DNA of 64,000 nt, taken from positions 62,001-126,000 of the forward strand of contig JAJIRX010000711.1 in assembly GCA_023853785.1 (NCBI GenBank), given 5' to 3'. The DNA is from Psilocybe azurescens (lineage: Eukaryota; Basidiomycota; Agaricomycetes; Agaricales; Agrocybaceae). Position 1 is the first letter of the stretch. Each line of letters begins with the position of its first letter. A program made the translations under genes and the position numbers. The notes beneath the pieces are model-generated. The model made no database searches. It saw only the letters and a list, made by a program, of their open reading frames with translations, and had not been told where the DNA came from. Positions 27,040-38,234 of the stretch are shown piece by piece.

Positions 27040-28381
27040 CTAATACGGCACCTCGTGGAACAGCTTCGATACACTCTCTCCGTAGTGGCTGCGTCGTATC
27101 ACTTCTCCAAGCACCTTTCCAATATCAATCACCTCGATCTTCTTGCATGCTGCCTGGTTCGCATTCTGCGGCAGCGTGTTCGTCACTATCAGCTTCTCCA
27201 GGTTGCTCTCCGTAATCGTCGACAGCGCATTCCCGCTCAGAATCCCGTGCGTCACAAATCCAAATACCTTTAGCGCACCGGCCTCAGACAGGTGCGAGGC
27301 CGCAAGGCAGAGTGTTCCGCAAGTGTCCGCCATGTCGTCCACCAGTATCGCTATCTTGTCCTTAACGTTTCCGACCAGCACCATGCGCGAGACTTCGTTC
27401 GCCTTTTTTCGCTCTTTGTGGAATAACGCAAAATCAACGCCAAGTCGGTCTGCTATCGATGTGGCCCTATTCAATTCGTTAGTTTCTTAGCTCGTCCTCG
27501 TCTGTTTCGTGCGTATTAGTGTTATCTCACCTTTTAGCTCCCCCAGCATCTGGTGATACGATTACCACATCCTCTACGTTGAAATGTGTCCTGATGTATA
27601 GAATTGCTGATGGTTCGGCATACAGCTGGGAAAAACCATTCAAATAACATTCAGCCACCGCAACCGCAACCACCAAGCCATGTAGCTCCTTACACTGTAT
27701 TTCCGGGTTTTTAATTAAGAATGTAGTTTGAGAAGCAACAGCTTTAAACTCACTTGTCAACTGGAACATCAAAGAAACCCTGAATCTGAGAAGCATGCAG
27801 ATCCATCGTCTGTCCACCAGAATAACGATCGTAAGCGGTGGTCGACACTAGTGTCAAAACAGCTCCACTCACAATAACGTGGTCGCATCCAGCCTTCTGT
27901 ATCATATTCGCCACCAGCTTAGCAGTGATAGGCGCCCGGCTTTTGTCTTTCTTGTCTTGTCGCGCATACGGGAAGAGAGGAATGACCGCCGTAATTCGTT
28001 TCGCGCTGGCAATTTTACAGGCATGGATCATGATACACAACTCCATAAGAGATGTGTTCACTGCTCCACAACCAGTGTTGATAATGTACACATCGTCCTC
28101 TCGCACGGATTCTGCGATCCTGACGTTCGTTTCGCCAATCCCGCTGCGTGTGATTTCCGCCTTGGAGAGGGGTAAGCCGATGCTGTAGCACCGATGTCAA
28201 TGAATGAGGTTCAAGGACTGCTGGGGCGGTGGAGCAGATAGGGAAGAGAGATACCGTCGTGCAATAATCTCGGCAAGCTCTGGGTGACTCGTCCCTAGAA
28301 GCATGTCAGTCCAAAACACATTCAATGGACTTGAATAATGCTCGTACCCGAAAAGATCTTAATTCCACTACCGTTCAACAT
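27040..28381 (-). CDS. Ribose-phosphate pyrophosphokinase (PRPP synthetase)
   Basis: It makes phosphoribosyl pyrophosphate from ribose 5-phosphate and ATP, feeding purine, pyrimidine, His and Trp synthesis. The start at 28381 gives [12 protein letters not shown], then [20 protein letters not shown]. Key motifs are [17 protein letters not shown] (ATP binding), [19 protein letters not shown], and [15 protein letters not shown]. The PRPP loop is [12 protein letters not shown]. The protein ends [15 protein letters not shown]. Introns: one within codon 12, one after IIARR, a 63-nt in-frame intron (27810-27872), and a complex 128-nt region (27626-27753). That last region contains two complete introns around a single retained base at 27694. 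A further intron follows GGAKR. With these removed the protein is full length for the short eukaryotic form. Confidence 0.93.
27694..27694 (-). other. Candidate one-nucleotide exon in PRPS gene
   Basis: The exon before ends GTT GAC AA at 27754 and the exon after starts CTG TAT GCC at 27625. The conserved protein is PVDNLYAEP, so the Asn codon needs one more base. The gap contains intron 27695-27753 (59 nt, GTGAGT...TACAG), a single T, and intron 27626-27693 (68 nt, GTAAGG...CCCAG). Keeping the T gives AAT for Asn. Confidence 0.65.
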
Positions 28382-30458
28382 ATTCCCGCTGTGGCGTAGG
28401 TTCCGTACAAAAAGAGAGAAAAAGAAAAAAACAAAGAAGAAAGAAAAAAGGTTTCAGGAGGAGAAACAGGCTGCCTAGGGCAGGTGTGAGCACCGAAGGT
28501 TGGTGGTAAGGAGTCTAAGCAATCCTTTTTCGAGATAAGATTTTCTAAATATCGGACTGAGAGTCACACACTGGTTCATGTCACTGAACTAGTTTGGTCC
28601 GGTCACTCACTTGATCATATGATTCAGCGATTTCAGATTCGAAAGAAGCTCTCATCCGGCAAGTAGCCGGGCAAATCGTACATAATAAAAATAGAACCGA
28701 CAGCTGTCCCGAGTAGTGCTACATACCAACCGCGCATTTGCTTTGATACTGTATTTGCCTGGCGGCAGCATCGGTTACCGCATTTCATTTTTCAAGGAAT
28801 AACTTGAGATTTGTCTAATTTTTCTACAGTGCAACGAACAACTAAACACTCCTGACAAGCGTTATTTATGGGCCGACGAATCATGACATGGCGATGATAC
28901 ACTGGCAGGACGGACGGTCTACTCCCGCGCAAAAATGTCATTCAACTACAGTACATATCAAAAGGCAAATGGAGGTCTAAATTTCCGAGCCGACATCCAT
29001 AAACACGTATCAATTATACCTAACAAGTTGATTGTTGATTGTTGGATGGACACCTGGAAGTGCACGCTCGAGCCAATTAGACTCGTCCCCCTTCGGGCGC
29101 CTGTCGCTCAGCTCGGAGCGTGCAAGACATCCGGAAGATCTCCTCAAAACTTAATCCATTATAATATCAGCCGAATTGATAGCTGTTTCTCCAACCCAGG
29201 GTCCAAGAGTCCAGACAAATGTACCCTTGGAACTGTCAGCGGCAATCGCAAAACACATCACCACGATAGCGCGCTACAGCGCAGCCGGAGGATGTATCAT
29301 AGATCATGTCACCCCATCCACCATGAATTTCCAACTACTATGCGCACATCAACAAATTGAAAAAATAATAATCACGAATTGGCCACAATTTACACATCTT
29401 CCGCCTCTAACCAGATGCCCAGCCCCCATTTCCCAACGTTTCGGGGAACTGCCTCCGTGCGTTCGGGTCCGAAAACGTAAATTCGTCACAGATAAATACA
29501 TTTAGTTAAAGTACTTCGCTGTATAGCCTTGTGGCAATAAATACGGAAGATGCAGAAATCTTTCTTTATCAGCCTACGTGCTATCGTAACACTATCGTTC
29601 GCGGCTCCCCTTGTGTTTCGTGCTCCTGAATAAACGGCTCCTATAGCAGGCTATCTCGAAGGTATCTAAAGGTATCTAAGGTATCATCCAATACATACAT
29701 AAGTGCACATGTGTACCAAGTCCACCCCACCCAACTCTTCCGCATCATGTTGATTTGACATCAACAAGGCGGCCGCCAGAGGGCGCATAAAAACTCCCAC
29801 TTGGAATCTGGATCCTCTTTCTCTGAGCAACATCAACAGCCCTTGTTCTCAAAGTTGCTCAGTGTATGTGAAGCGGTACGTATATAAGTCTTCCTGCGAT
29901 CTTCTGTCTTCTCCCATCAGTACCGTGACATCTCAGGGTACATTCCTGAATCCTGATGCTGAAATAGGAAGCAAATCCAAGACCTATTAAACCAGCAGCT
30001 TTTCTCTCTCTTGATCGCACCCAAGTGACATACACTTTGCTCCACTCTACTTTTCTTTCCGACAAACCAACGATTTTGTGTATATGAGTATGGATACAAT
30101 TTAAACGACTACATGGCATGCAGATAAACTCCATTATGAACTATAAACATCAAATAACCGTGAAAAAGGAGGAATGAAAGTGGGGAACCGGATCCAAAAG
30201 AGAGACGGGGAAAAAGACGACGTATATACGAGCCGGTAAGGAGAATGCTTAACAAAATATCAACTGTGAAAAAATGCGTGGGGTGGGACAGATCTCTGTC
30301 AGACGACAATGCTACAATACAAGAAAGTCCGGGAATTAAGAAGGAGCGGCGAGGTTCAAGATCGGATTTGAATGGCAGGGGTTAGGTCTTCGAAACAAGT
30401 CGAAGAGCAGCGTGGGACGAGGAGTGACATGCTGCCCGAGCCATCATCGATGAGTGAT
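28382..30458. other. Long intergenic region, no gene recognised
   Basis: Two kilobases lie between the PRPS 5' end and the DCP2 stop. A 141-codon open frame (28935-29360) has no recognisable feature. An imperfect inverted repeat lies at 29062-29123, and a short tandem AAGGTATCTA-like repeat occurs near 29659-29686. The first 200 bp may hold the PRPS promoter and the last part the DCP2 3' untranslated region. Confidence 0.5.
29062..29123. repeat. Imperfect inverted repeat (possible hairpin)
   Basis: GCACGCTCGAGC (29062-29073) faces GCTCGGAGCGTGC (29111-29123), complementary apart from one unpaired base, with a loop of 37 nt. It lies in non-coding DNA; no known RNA family is recognised. Confidence 0.4.
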
Positions 30459-33013
30459 TTACTGATGGGCCGGCCCAGGGATTGTTGTTTGTTGGGCTGG
30501 CCGACCATTAAGGATCGACAGGAGAGACACAGAGGTCGGATTCTGAGCAATAGCAGGAGCTGTATTCATCATAACTGGTAAGTGATTAGGAATGGCACTA
30601 GGATAGGGGCGAATACTAGTAGGTAGTGGAGGCGGTGGCGGCATGCTGCTTGGGAAGGGACTATAACCATTCATTTGTGAGGGTACTTGGTGAAATTGAA
30701 CATGGTTCGCAGGACCATTGAAAGGCGGGGGTCCTACGTTGAACTGGGGTTGTTGCTGATACATAAACTGCGGACCCATTTGATAATTCGGACTAATTGG
30801 TCCAGCACGAGAACCATTAATGGCCGCAAGAAGATGGTTCTGGTTCATGCTAACACTGCCAGTAGGGTTATGCATTGGGCCGCGGTGGAAAGCTTGGCTT
30901 GTTCTCGATCGGACTTGGAAAGGATCTTGATAACTATTCATCTGGTTTTCCATTGGATAACGGGGATGGAACCCAGCAGCACTTGCCGGAGGCGCTGGCG
31001 GACCTTGATGATAAGAGTACATGGCATTAGGGTCGCGAACCGGCACAGGCTGGGGAGGAACAGAGGCCGATGGGATTGGGTATCCGCCTGGTATAGGTCC
31101 TCTGGTGGCCATCGCCGCCCTCGCAGCAATAATAGGCGCCATTCTGGCCGATTCATCGGCGACAGCTTCGAGGAGTGATAGTTGCTGAAGCATTTTTGCT
31201 GAAGTAGGCACCTCGACTTGCCGAGATAAATATGGGGAGATGTCTGCAGTCGATGATGATTTTCTACGGGAAGTTGGAGAAGTATTGGAGGTCGGGGATG
31301 ATAACGATGAAGGGGTTCCCTTAGGGTTGGGAATGGATATATTTTGAGGGTTATGACTCGCATTGCCGTTCATTGTGGCCTTTGACGGTAGATCATTAAA
31401 AGAAGGCGGTGATACACTCGTCACGATGGATGAAGGCACAGGTGACTGTTCAGGTCGATTTGGCAACTCCGCCTGCTGCGAGTAAGAGGGTACCGAAGAT
31501 GACCAATCTGGTTGCTCGTGTGCATGAGCTACAATTGTAGACTCTTCAGATACATCTGAGTTGTGGATCGGTGGTGGACTGGCAGTCTGTGTTTGTGGCT
31601 TCTTATCTATAGCGCTAGTCTTCTTGTCTTCGGTGACATTATCTGGCGGTATTGTCGCCGACTTTGCAAGTGAGGAAAGCAATCTAGCGAGCTGGGGATC
31701 CATCTGGATTGGATCCACATTTTCAGTAGGAGCAAGTTCTGGTTGCTGTGAGGAAGGTGCATGGCCGACAACGTTAGAAGAGGATGATTGAGAGCTAGGC
31801 TCTGGGAGGGGATCATAACGTCGAGAGCTAACTTCGCTCTTGGAAGACAAAACTGTAGGTTGAACGTTCTTCTGCTTCCCATTTCTCCCTGTCGCCTTTC
31901 GTGATTTTCTTTGGCTGATAAATTTCTTGAGGGGACTGATTCAAAGATCAGGAAATGGTCAAAGAAAGGAAAAGGATGATATTCACTTTATGAAGGGTGT
32001 TATTAAGTAAAACTTGCCAGGTGCAGCCTGCTTCTTCTTCCAAGTTGGGAGATCGACCAGTCTGAACCATTCGATTTTCTAAGAATCGATATGAGCAAAA
32101 GGCAACATTACATCACTATTGTCGACATACACTGATTTCTTTCCGAGTTTTTGTTTTGAATGGAAAATCTTCTGGTACTCCTGGGACAACATACAGACAA
32201 ATTTTTTGTTCCTTGATCGACATTTCAAAATAGTCTTCGCCATCTATTTGGTTAGAAAGATTGTATCCGGTTTCTTCGAGGACCTATTTATATTTGAGCT
32301 ATTTGAGCGATGTACCACTATGGTAAATTGATTTGCCTACCTCTCTGACAGCGCAATCGCGAGGATGTTCGTCTTCGTTGATTTTTCCCTTCGGAAATCC
32401 CCAACCCGACGACGCTTTCCATCCTTTGACAAGTACGCACTTTGTAAGCAGTCAGCAACGTAGAACAGATGGACAATGAACAATTGATTTAATATACCTT
32501 ATCCATAGCATCATTCAGCATAATGGCTCCGCAAACTGGTACCCGTGTTTTATACTGCATGAACGTGCTGAATGCTTGTTCGTGATCGTGACTCCATTGC
32601 TGCAAGAGTGGACAGGCCTTGAACAGCGTTTCCGAGAATCGTTTCAGATTATATGATGGAAGGTTGTTATTTTCTTCGCGAATAAAGTCCTCATAGAACC
32701 AGTGACTGGTTAATCCACTGTTAGTAAGTTGAAGGAAGTCATCAAGAACACGCACGCTTGTTCAACCTGAAAACACAGGCGTTCCAATGAAGCAAGTTCT
32801 TCGTCCGGAAGGTTCAGGATAAAGCGGCTAAATTATTTCTAGTGAATCTTACACTGTCTTCTAAACGGTAGATATAACGGACCTTGAGAGATCATCGAGT
32901 ACTTCTTCTTCAGAGGCGTGCTTGTATGAGAAACGAACAGGTTCCACCGATGGAATTTCAGGCGATGAGGGATGATGAGGAGGCCATAGGGCAGAAAGAT
33001 AGGTTACAAAATA
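30459..33013 (-). CDS. DCP2: mRNA decapping enzyme Dcp2
   Basis: Dcp2 removes the 5' cap from mRNA in P-bodies. The N-terminal helical domain with Box A reads [28 protein letters not shown], then [20 protein letters not shown]. The Nudix domain starts at [15 protein letters not shown] and has [13 protein letters not shown] and the catalytic core REVLEETGY. Box B follows ([19 protein letters not shown]). The long C-terminal tail is Pro/Ser/Asn/Gln-rich, as in fungal Dcp2, and ends IPGPAHQ with a TAA at 30459-30461. The first visible coding exon begins after a splice acceptor at 33014 and reads [19 protein letters not shown], without an in-frame ATG. An ATG at 32987 is in another frame and stops after nine codons. 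The true start is therefore unresolved and may lie in an upstream exon or be hidden by a base error. Confidence 0.9.
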
Positions 33014-33135
33014 CTGGAAAGAAAATGCGCTTAATCCGAGCGCCTAGGAAATACGAAGAATCAATGAGAGTCGTTAGTGGTCACTGTGGTGGAGAGGTTC
33101 AAAGTTGGACTGGGAACGCTACCTAATCGCTACAT

Positions 33136-33875
33136 GTGACCTTTCCTTATCTAATTATTCAGTTACATAATCCTCCAAATGTCTCGAAAAGGAATTTTGA
33201 CGCTTTGATTCGTATAAATGGCAACCGTAAATCATCCGCACGTAAACCTGAATATGCTAGCTCTTTGATAGCTGCTATTCAGCTAAACAATCAAGCCCTC
33301 CAGGCTGCACAAAGCGGAAACTTGTCTACTGTTGAGATATTGCATCTGGAAGTAATCGCTCTCAAAGAAATGCTCTTGGGGTCAAGCATACAACTACGGC
33401 TTTTTCTTACAACGGCTTGGGAGAGGTTTACTTGAAGATGAGAAGGCTCGACGACGCTGAGACATTCCTTTCCAAGGCAGTTCGAATTGGAAATGGATCA
33501 GGAGCTCCTTCGGCGCTGCTGTATCTCGCGAAAATCTGGTCGAACTGCAAGACCTTTGGGGAGATCTTGCTAAAGCAAAAGAGATTCGTCTAATAGGAGC
33601 TCCTGACAAACTTACTTGCGGCTATTACCATGTCTGTGCATGTCTTAGTTTGTACTCGACATCGTCATGCTAACTTGAAGTTATGTAGTGCTTAGGCCAT
33701 ATGTTCTATTTGAACCAGTTAAGGACGTGTGAGAAGTGCAAGGTATAGTTCCAATCCTGCCCTAGTAATTGGCCTTCTGTTCATTGATTCGATCTAGTCT
33801 ATACTATTGTTTATCAAGGTACTAGGTAAGTTTGCACAGCCTGTTAAAACAACAATTTATGGACTGATCATCGAA
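33136..33875 (+). pseudogene. TPR-MYND zinc finger gene, frame-disrupted
   Basis: The first part reads NFDALIRINGNRKSSARKP and YASSLIAAIQLNNQALQAAQ, a TPR-like helical repeat. One base is missing near 33395, after which the frame gives FSYNGLGEVYLKMRRLDDAE. A second shift near 33510 leads to AVSRENLVELQDLWGDLAKA. Half of a MYND finger follows (LRTCEKCK, an intron, then LYYCLSRY) and a stop TAG near 33827. A downstream WTDHRIM resembles the end of a MYND finger. TPR-MYND proteins are abundant and variable in mushroom genomes. Two frame breaks plus a stop support decay, but base errors are common in this window, so a live gene with sequencing faults cannot be excluded. Confidence 0.55.
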
Positions 33876-34161
33876 TTATGGGGGTGCACCTGATACTTCT
33901 CTTCACTCAACCTGGCCAATTTCGCATCCAAACCGCTGGTTCTGTACTTTTTTCTTCCAATGTCCGTTACTCCACTTTGTACATAACCACCTTGTATCAT
34001 AATGACGTTCTTCATGTACAAATATCACCCTCTGCTCCTGTTTGCGTCTTCCTAACTGCTCCATAATTCGACGCAATGATATACACGGCAAACATTACAA
34101 GAATGTGCAAAACAAATAACATAGCATATGCTTGAATATCTCCTAAAAATGACCATGTCCT

Positions 34162-37100
34162 TTACTTGAATCCCATACGTCGGGCATAAGCCGATTCTTC
34201 CTGCATAGTGAGTCGATCTGCCCCAGTCCAATTTGCAGAGCTTGTACGAGCCCGGAATCGACTTGTCCTCGTCTTGAAAATCTCTTCCATTCTGAGCGGA
34301 CGCACAGCGCCAAAAATATCGTCCGGGTTTATAGTGCTTTGGGCCTCAAGCTGTGTTCGAAGTTCCGGAGATTGAGCCCATTCAGGAGGATCGAAAGTGC
34401 GAACGCGATCTTCATCCTCGGAATCAGAATACTCGCTGTTGATGTCCGGTAGTTCGATGCTTTCGCTGGGGATTACTGGCTCTGCATGTTTGGCGGCATC
34501 AATTTGGGCTTTAGCGCGCGCAGCCATTTGTGATTGAACCAACTGAGATGGCTGAGAAACGTCATCCTCAACCATATTTTGCTGAGTAGCCTGTTCCTTT
34601 CCTTTAAGAGAGGAAGATTCGTCTTCCAAGTTCGAAGACGATGCAACTGTCGAAGAGCCAAAGGCGAAAGACGAGTTCGAGGGTTGTTTGAGAGAGGATT
34701 TCAGATGCGATTTTCCAAAAAGCATGCTAGGTCCTGGCTTCTTCAACTCCGGTTTCTTTTCGACTTCAATCTTGCGCTTCTTTTGTGACTCGTCATCCTG
34801 AATCAAAAATCAGCGATCTCAGCATTGAAGACTTGAATAAAACTCTACTACCTTCTTCACGGATGGAAGTTTAAGCGCCCTTTATCGGTATTTCCTTCTT
34901 TCTCTTTTTTACGACGTTCAGCTTCATCCTTCAGTTTGCGCTCCTCTTCCAGCTCTCTAGCCTTTTCCTCCTCAGCTTTCCGTTGAATAGCAAGCTGACG
35001 ACGACTTTCCATCTCCTTTAAACGAGCAGCCTTCTTATCAGCTTCCTCCTGTTGCTGCAATTACGGAGGAATATCAGTTTGGTTGGTTTCAAGAAGGAAA
35101 GATCTGGGATGTCACCTTTTTAGCCGCTACAGCTGCCATCTGCAAAACCATCTTGACTTCAGGTTGTTTCTTTTTGCTGCTTGTGCCCAATGCGCTGCTG
35201 AGAAGCTTAGATGCTTGATTAAGGAACCCGCCTTGAGACGGCTGTGTTTGAGATGATTCGAATGAGGCCATCGACATCTGACTTTGGCTCCTGACGCTTT
35301 TAAGCTTGAATATCAAAAAAAATTCAATAAGCCAGGGCTGGTTTTAGAGGTTGTAAAACTGACTTGGGAATCGGTGATCGTTGTCTTAGATGCATTCAAC
35401 ACAACCTGCTCCAAGCTCAGGGTCTTTAGAAAGTAAGTTGCCTTCACCTTCAGCCATGTTATCCATCTCCACGTAAAACGCGCCTGGAACCGGACGAGCC
35501 CAATCTGACTTCTGTTCACGAAGTGGAGAAGTTCTAGTAACAGGTCCTGTATCTCCTCGCGTACTTTGAGAAGGCAGTGTGCTCCATGTCATACTATCTT
35601 CCTTGGAACCGTAAGTCCATTGCACACCAGCCGCCAGTTTCTCGTCTATTGGCCAGCTGTCGTCTTCGTCGCATATCTGTGTGTCTGGGTGGAGTTGAGA
35701 CTGGGTGTAACCTGAGGTGTAGTCGGTCTCCTGAGTGCTTGGCATCCACGCGGGCACATCGTCATCGTCATCGAATATCCTATCAGATGTTACGCTTTCC
35801 AGAGTCGACTGAGCGGTAAGGGCTTGGGCGGTTTTTCCTTTAAACGAAGGTGTCGGTGATGAACGAAGTGAAGGGTATATAGACGATTGAATGTTACTGC
35901 TAAAGTGCTGTGGCGGGGGTGGTGGATTGAACACTTTATGGGCAGGAGAGAATGGTTTCGCCTTAGACACTGGTGAGAATGGCTGCCTTGTTGTGGCGAC
36001 TGGAAGGGCAAAGACTGGAGGAGGCTTATTGAACACAGGCGCGGGGCTACAAGCTGGACACTATCGATGTGGACTGGAGGAGAGTTTGGAGGTGTTGTTG
36101 ATGTACTTTCGCGAGCAGCAGAGGAAGCTTTCGATTCCTGTGCAAGGGTTAGCGGATTGGGTTTAAACTGGAATGGCTTCTCGGGAATTTTATGTTTCTC
36201 CTTGACACGACCCTCAGTAGGGAACAAGTCAGATATACTCAAACGCCCATCACTCTGCCGCGGCGGTGCTACGACTGGTTCAGGTTGTTTCTGTTTCGCC
36301 AGTTGCGTTTGCTCGGTCGACTCGGTAGAGAGACGTGCCTCTGCTGACGGGGCTCCAATTGCGAGTGTCATTTCGTCTTCTCTGCGATCTCTTTCAGCGA
36401 CTCGGGCTTCAGCCGCTGCACGAGCTTCAGCAAGAGCGGCTACCGCACCACCCCCAAAACTTTTGCTCATGGTCTTGCTGGCACGGACACCAAAGTCTTC
36501 AACAGTCTTCTTGAGGCGATCCAAAACACCCTCTTGCGTAGAGTTGACAATGTGTGTCGTCATCTCTTCTTCGGCTGGGGCACTTGAATTTGGCGCTATT
36601 TCTTGCACCTTCTCGACTTGGATGTTCTTTGATTTACGAGAGGCGAGTTCACCATCGACTATTTTCGCTGCCTTCGGGAGACGCTCCCCATTCTCCTGGT
36701 CCAGTACTGCCTGATCATTGGTAAGCATATCACTGCTTTTCCTCTTAATACCTCGTGGCGCAGGGGTAGCAGCATTGCTCGAGAGGCTTGTTGCAGGAGC
36801 TTGACTTTTTTGCTCGTCCCTTCGAAAGCATTGACTTCTCTGACTTTCATCAGATAGGATGTGCGTTTGCCACGAACAGCGCCTGGTGTTGCTGCTCCCT
36901 GCATGACCATGTTTAGTGAGGGATCACGAGGTTTTCGAGGAGGCATAGGTTCCGGAAGAGTCGGGAAAGAAGGGGCAATAGGCCTATCGCTCGACTTTCT
37001 ATCGACTTGGACAGATTCTTCAGACATATCAGAAATTAACTGATCGTCGATACTCTCTCTCACTTCTATTGACGGTGATTTAGAAGAGGCTATAGGCTCG

Positions 37101-38008
37101 GCATGTTGGTCCTGGACTTCTTCTGAGTGAGGTCGACGACTGGGCGCGGTAGTAATCTCATCGACAACGGAAGGTGTAGGAGAGTGGAGAGGAATAGATT
37201 GAAATGTAACGGCAGATGAAGATGAAGTCATGTTGATATCGTGCTGAGATTCATCGCATTCGGATACAGATGAAGGTGAAAGTCGTATATTCGATGCAAC
37301 GGGGCTAGGCGATGATACAAGAGACTTTTGGATATCTTGCATACGACCTGTGTTGGACATGTGACTGCGCTCTGATGGCTCGTCGTCTTCTGCGATGATG
37401 GAAAGGTCGTTGTGTTCCATATTGACAGGGACTTGAGAAGGAGTAGGTACAGACTGGACCACCATTCCAGAGGAGTTGCTCTGAGGTTGGATGGGAGCCA
37501 GAGGTACCCTTGTCTGGTGATCATCGAATAATGTAACCTTCTCGTTTCTACCTTTTTCTCTCGAATTTTCTGCCACCTTGACGGCGAGAAGAGTCGCCTG
37601 GAGGGAATTAGAGGGAGGCATATTCTCATTTACAGAAATATCCTGTGAGAAATTGTCTGAGTGGATGTTCAAGTAGTATACGAGTTCACCGTACATACCT
37701 CGGAGGACAAGGATGACACTGTGTTTCCCAACTTTGATGACATGAGTTTTGGTTTCCTTGAAATAGCTTTCTTACGACCAGGAGTCTTCACCAGTTCAAT
37801 AAGGGGACTAAGAGAGGGATAAGTAGGCTAACAACGCAGAGAGGTAGAACGTACTCTGTTTTGCACCCGACACAATGTTGTCCAAGTAATCGTCAAGAAA
37901 GAGAAACCCATGAGTTTGGACCTGGTCTTTAAAGACCTGACGACCAGGATCACTGGCCATAGTGAGGCGTATTGAATTGGCCCAGGTGAGAAGACCTGGA
38001 TGCGCCAT
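34162..38008 (-). CDS. INCENP/Sli15 chromosomal passenger subunit
   Basis: INCENP is the scaffold of the chromosomal passenger complex and activates Aurora B (Ipl1) at centromeres and the spindle midzone. The diagnostic C-terminal IN-box reads DDIFGAVRPLRMEEIFKTRT followed by FRARTSSANWTGADRLT and YARRMGF, including the TSS sequence that Aurora phosphorylates. It is preceded by EYSDSEDEDRVRTFDPPEWA. Upstream is a charged single-helix stretch (KKAARLKEMESRRQLAIQRK, 35.06-34.86 kb), then long Ser/Pro-rich disordered parts with Lys/Arg clusters. The N-terminus MAHPGLLTWANSIRLTMASD matches the short helix used by fungal INCENP to bind Survivin and Borealin partners. ATG 38008 has the better context (ACCATGG); ATG 38023 five codons upstream is the alternative. 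Several introns interrupt the middle. Confidence 0.88.
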
Positions 38009-38234
38009 GGTGGTTGTAGTCAATGTTGATGAAATTAGACTAAGGGCACCGTGAGTTCAACTCGCTCGGCGCGTCTGTCATGTGACCGCATGGGGAGTAT
38101 GGAGCAACTAAAGGTGCGTGTAACCAAAAACGACGTAACGCGCATGCCAGGTCTCAATTCGTGATCTTGTTCAAAGCCAGGGGCGCTATGACACTTGTAC
38201 AGCTCTCCCACTTGCTTTCTTTCTCTCATCCCTT

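Noticed and set aside
28935..29360. 141-codon open frame in the long intergenic region
   Set aside because: No recognisable domain, no splice context and biased composition; it looks like chance.
33084..33100. AGGTTCAAAGTTG near DCP2 shares 13 bases with the end of the inverted-repeat element
   Set aside because: The match is short and stops at once on both sides; likely chance.
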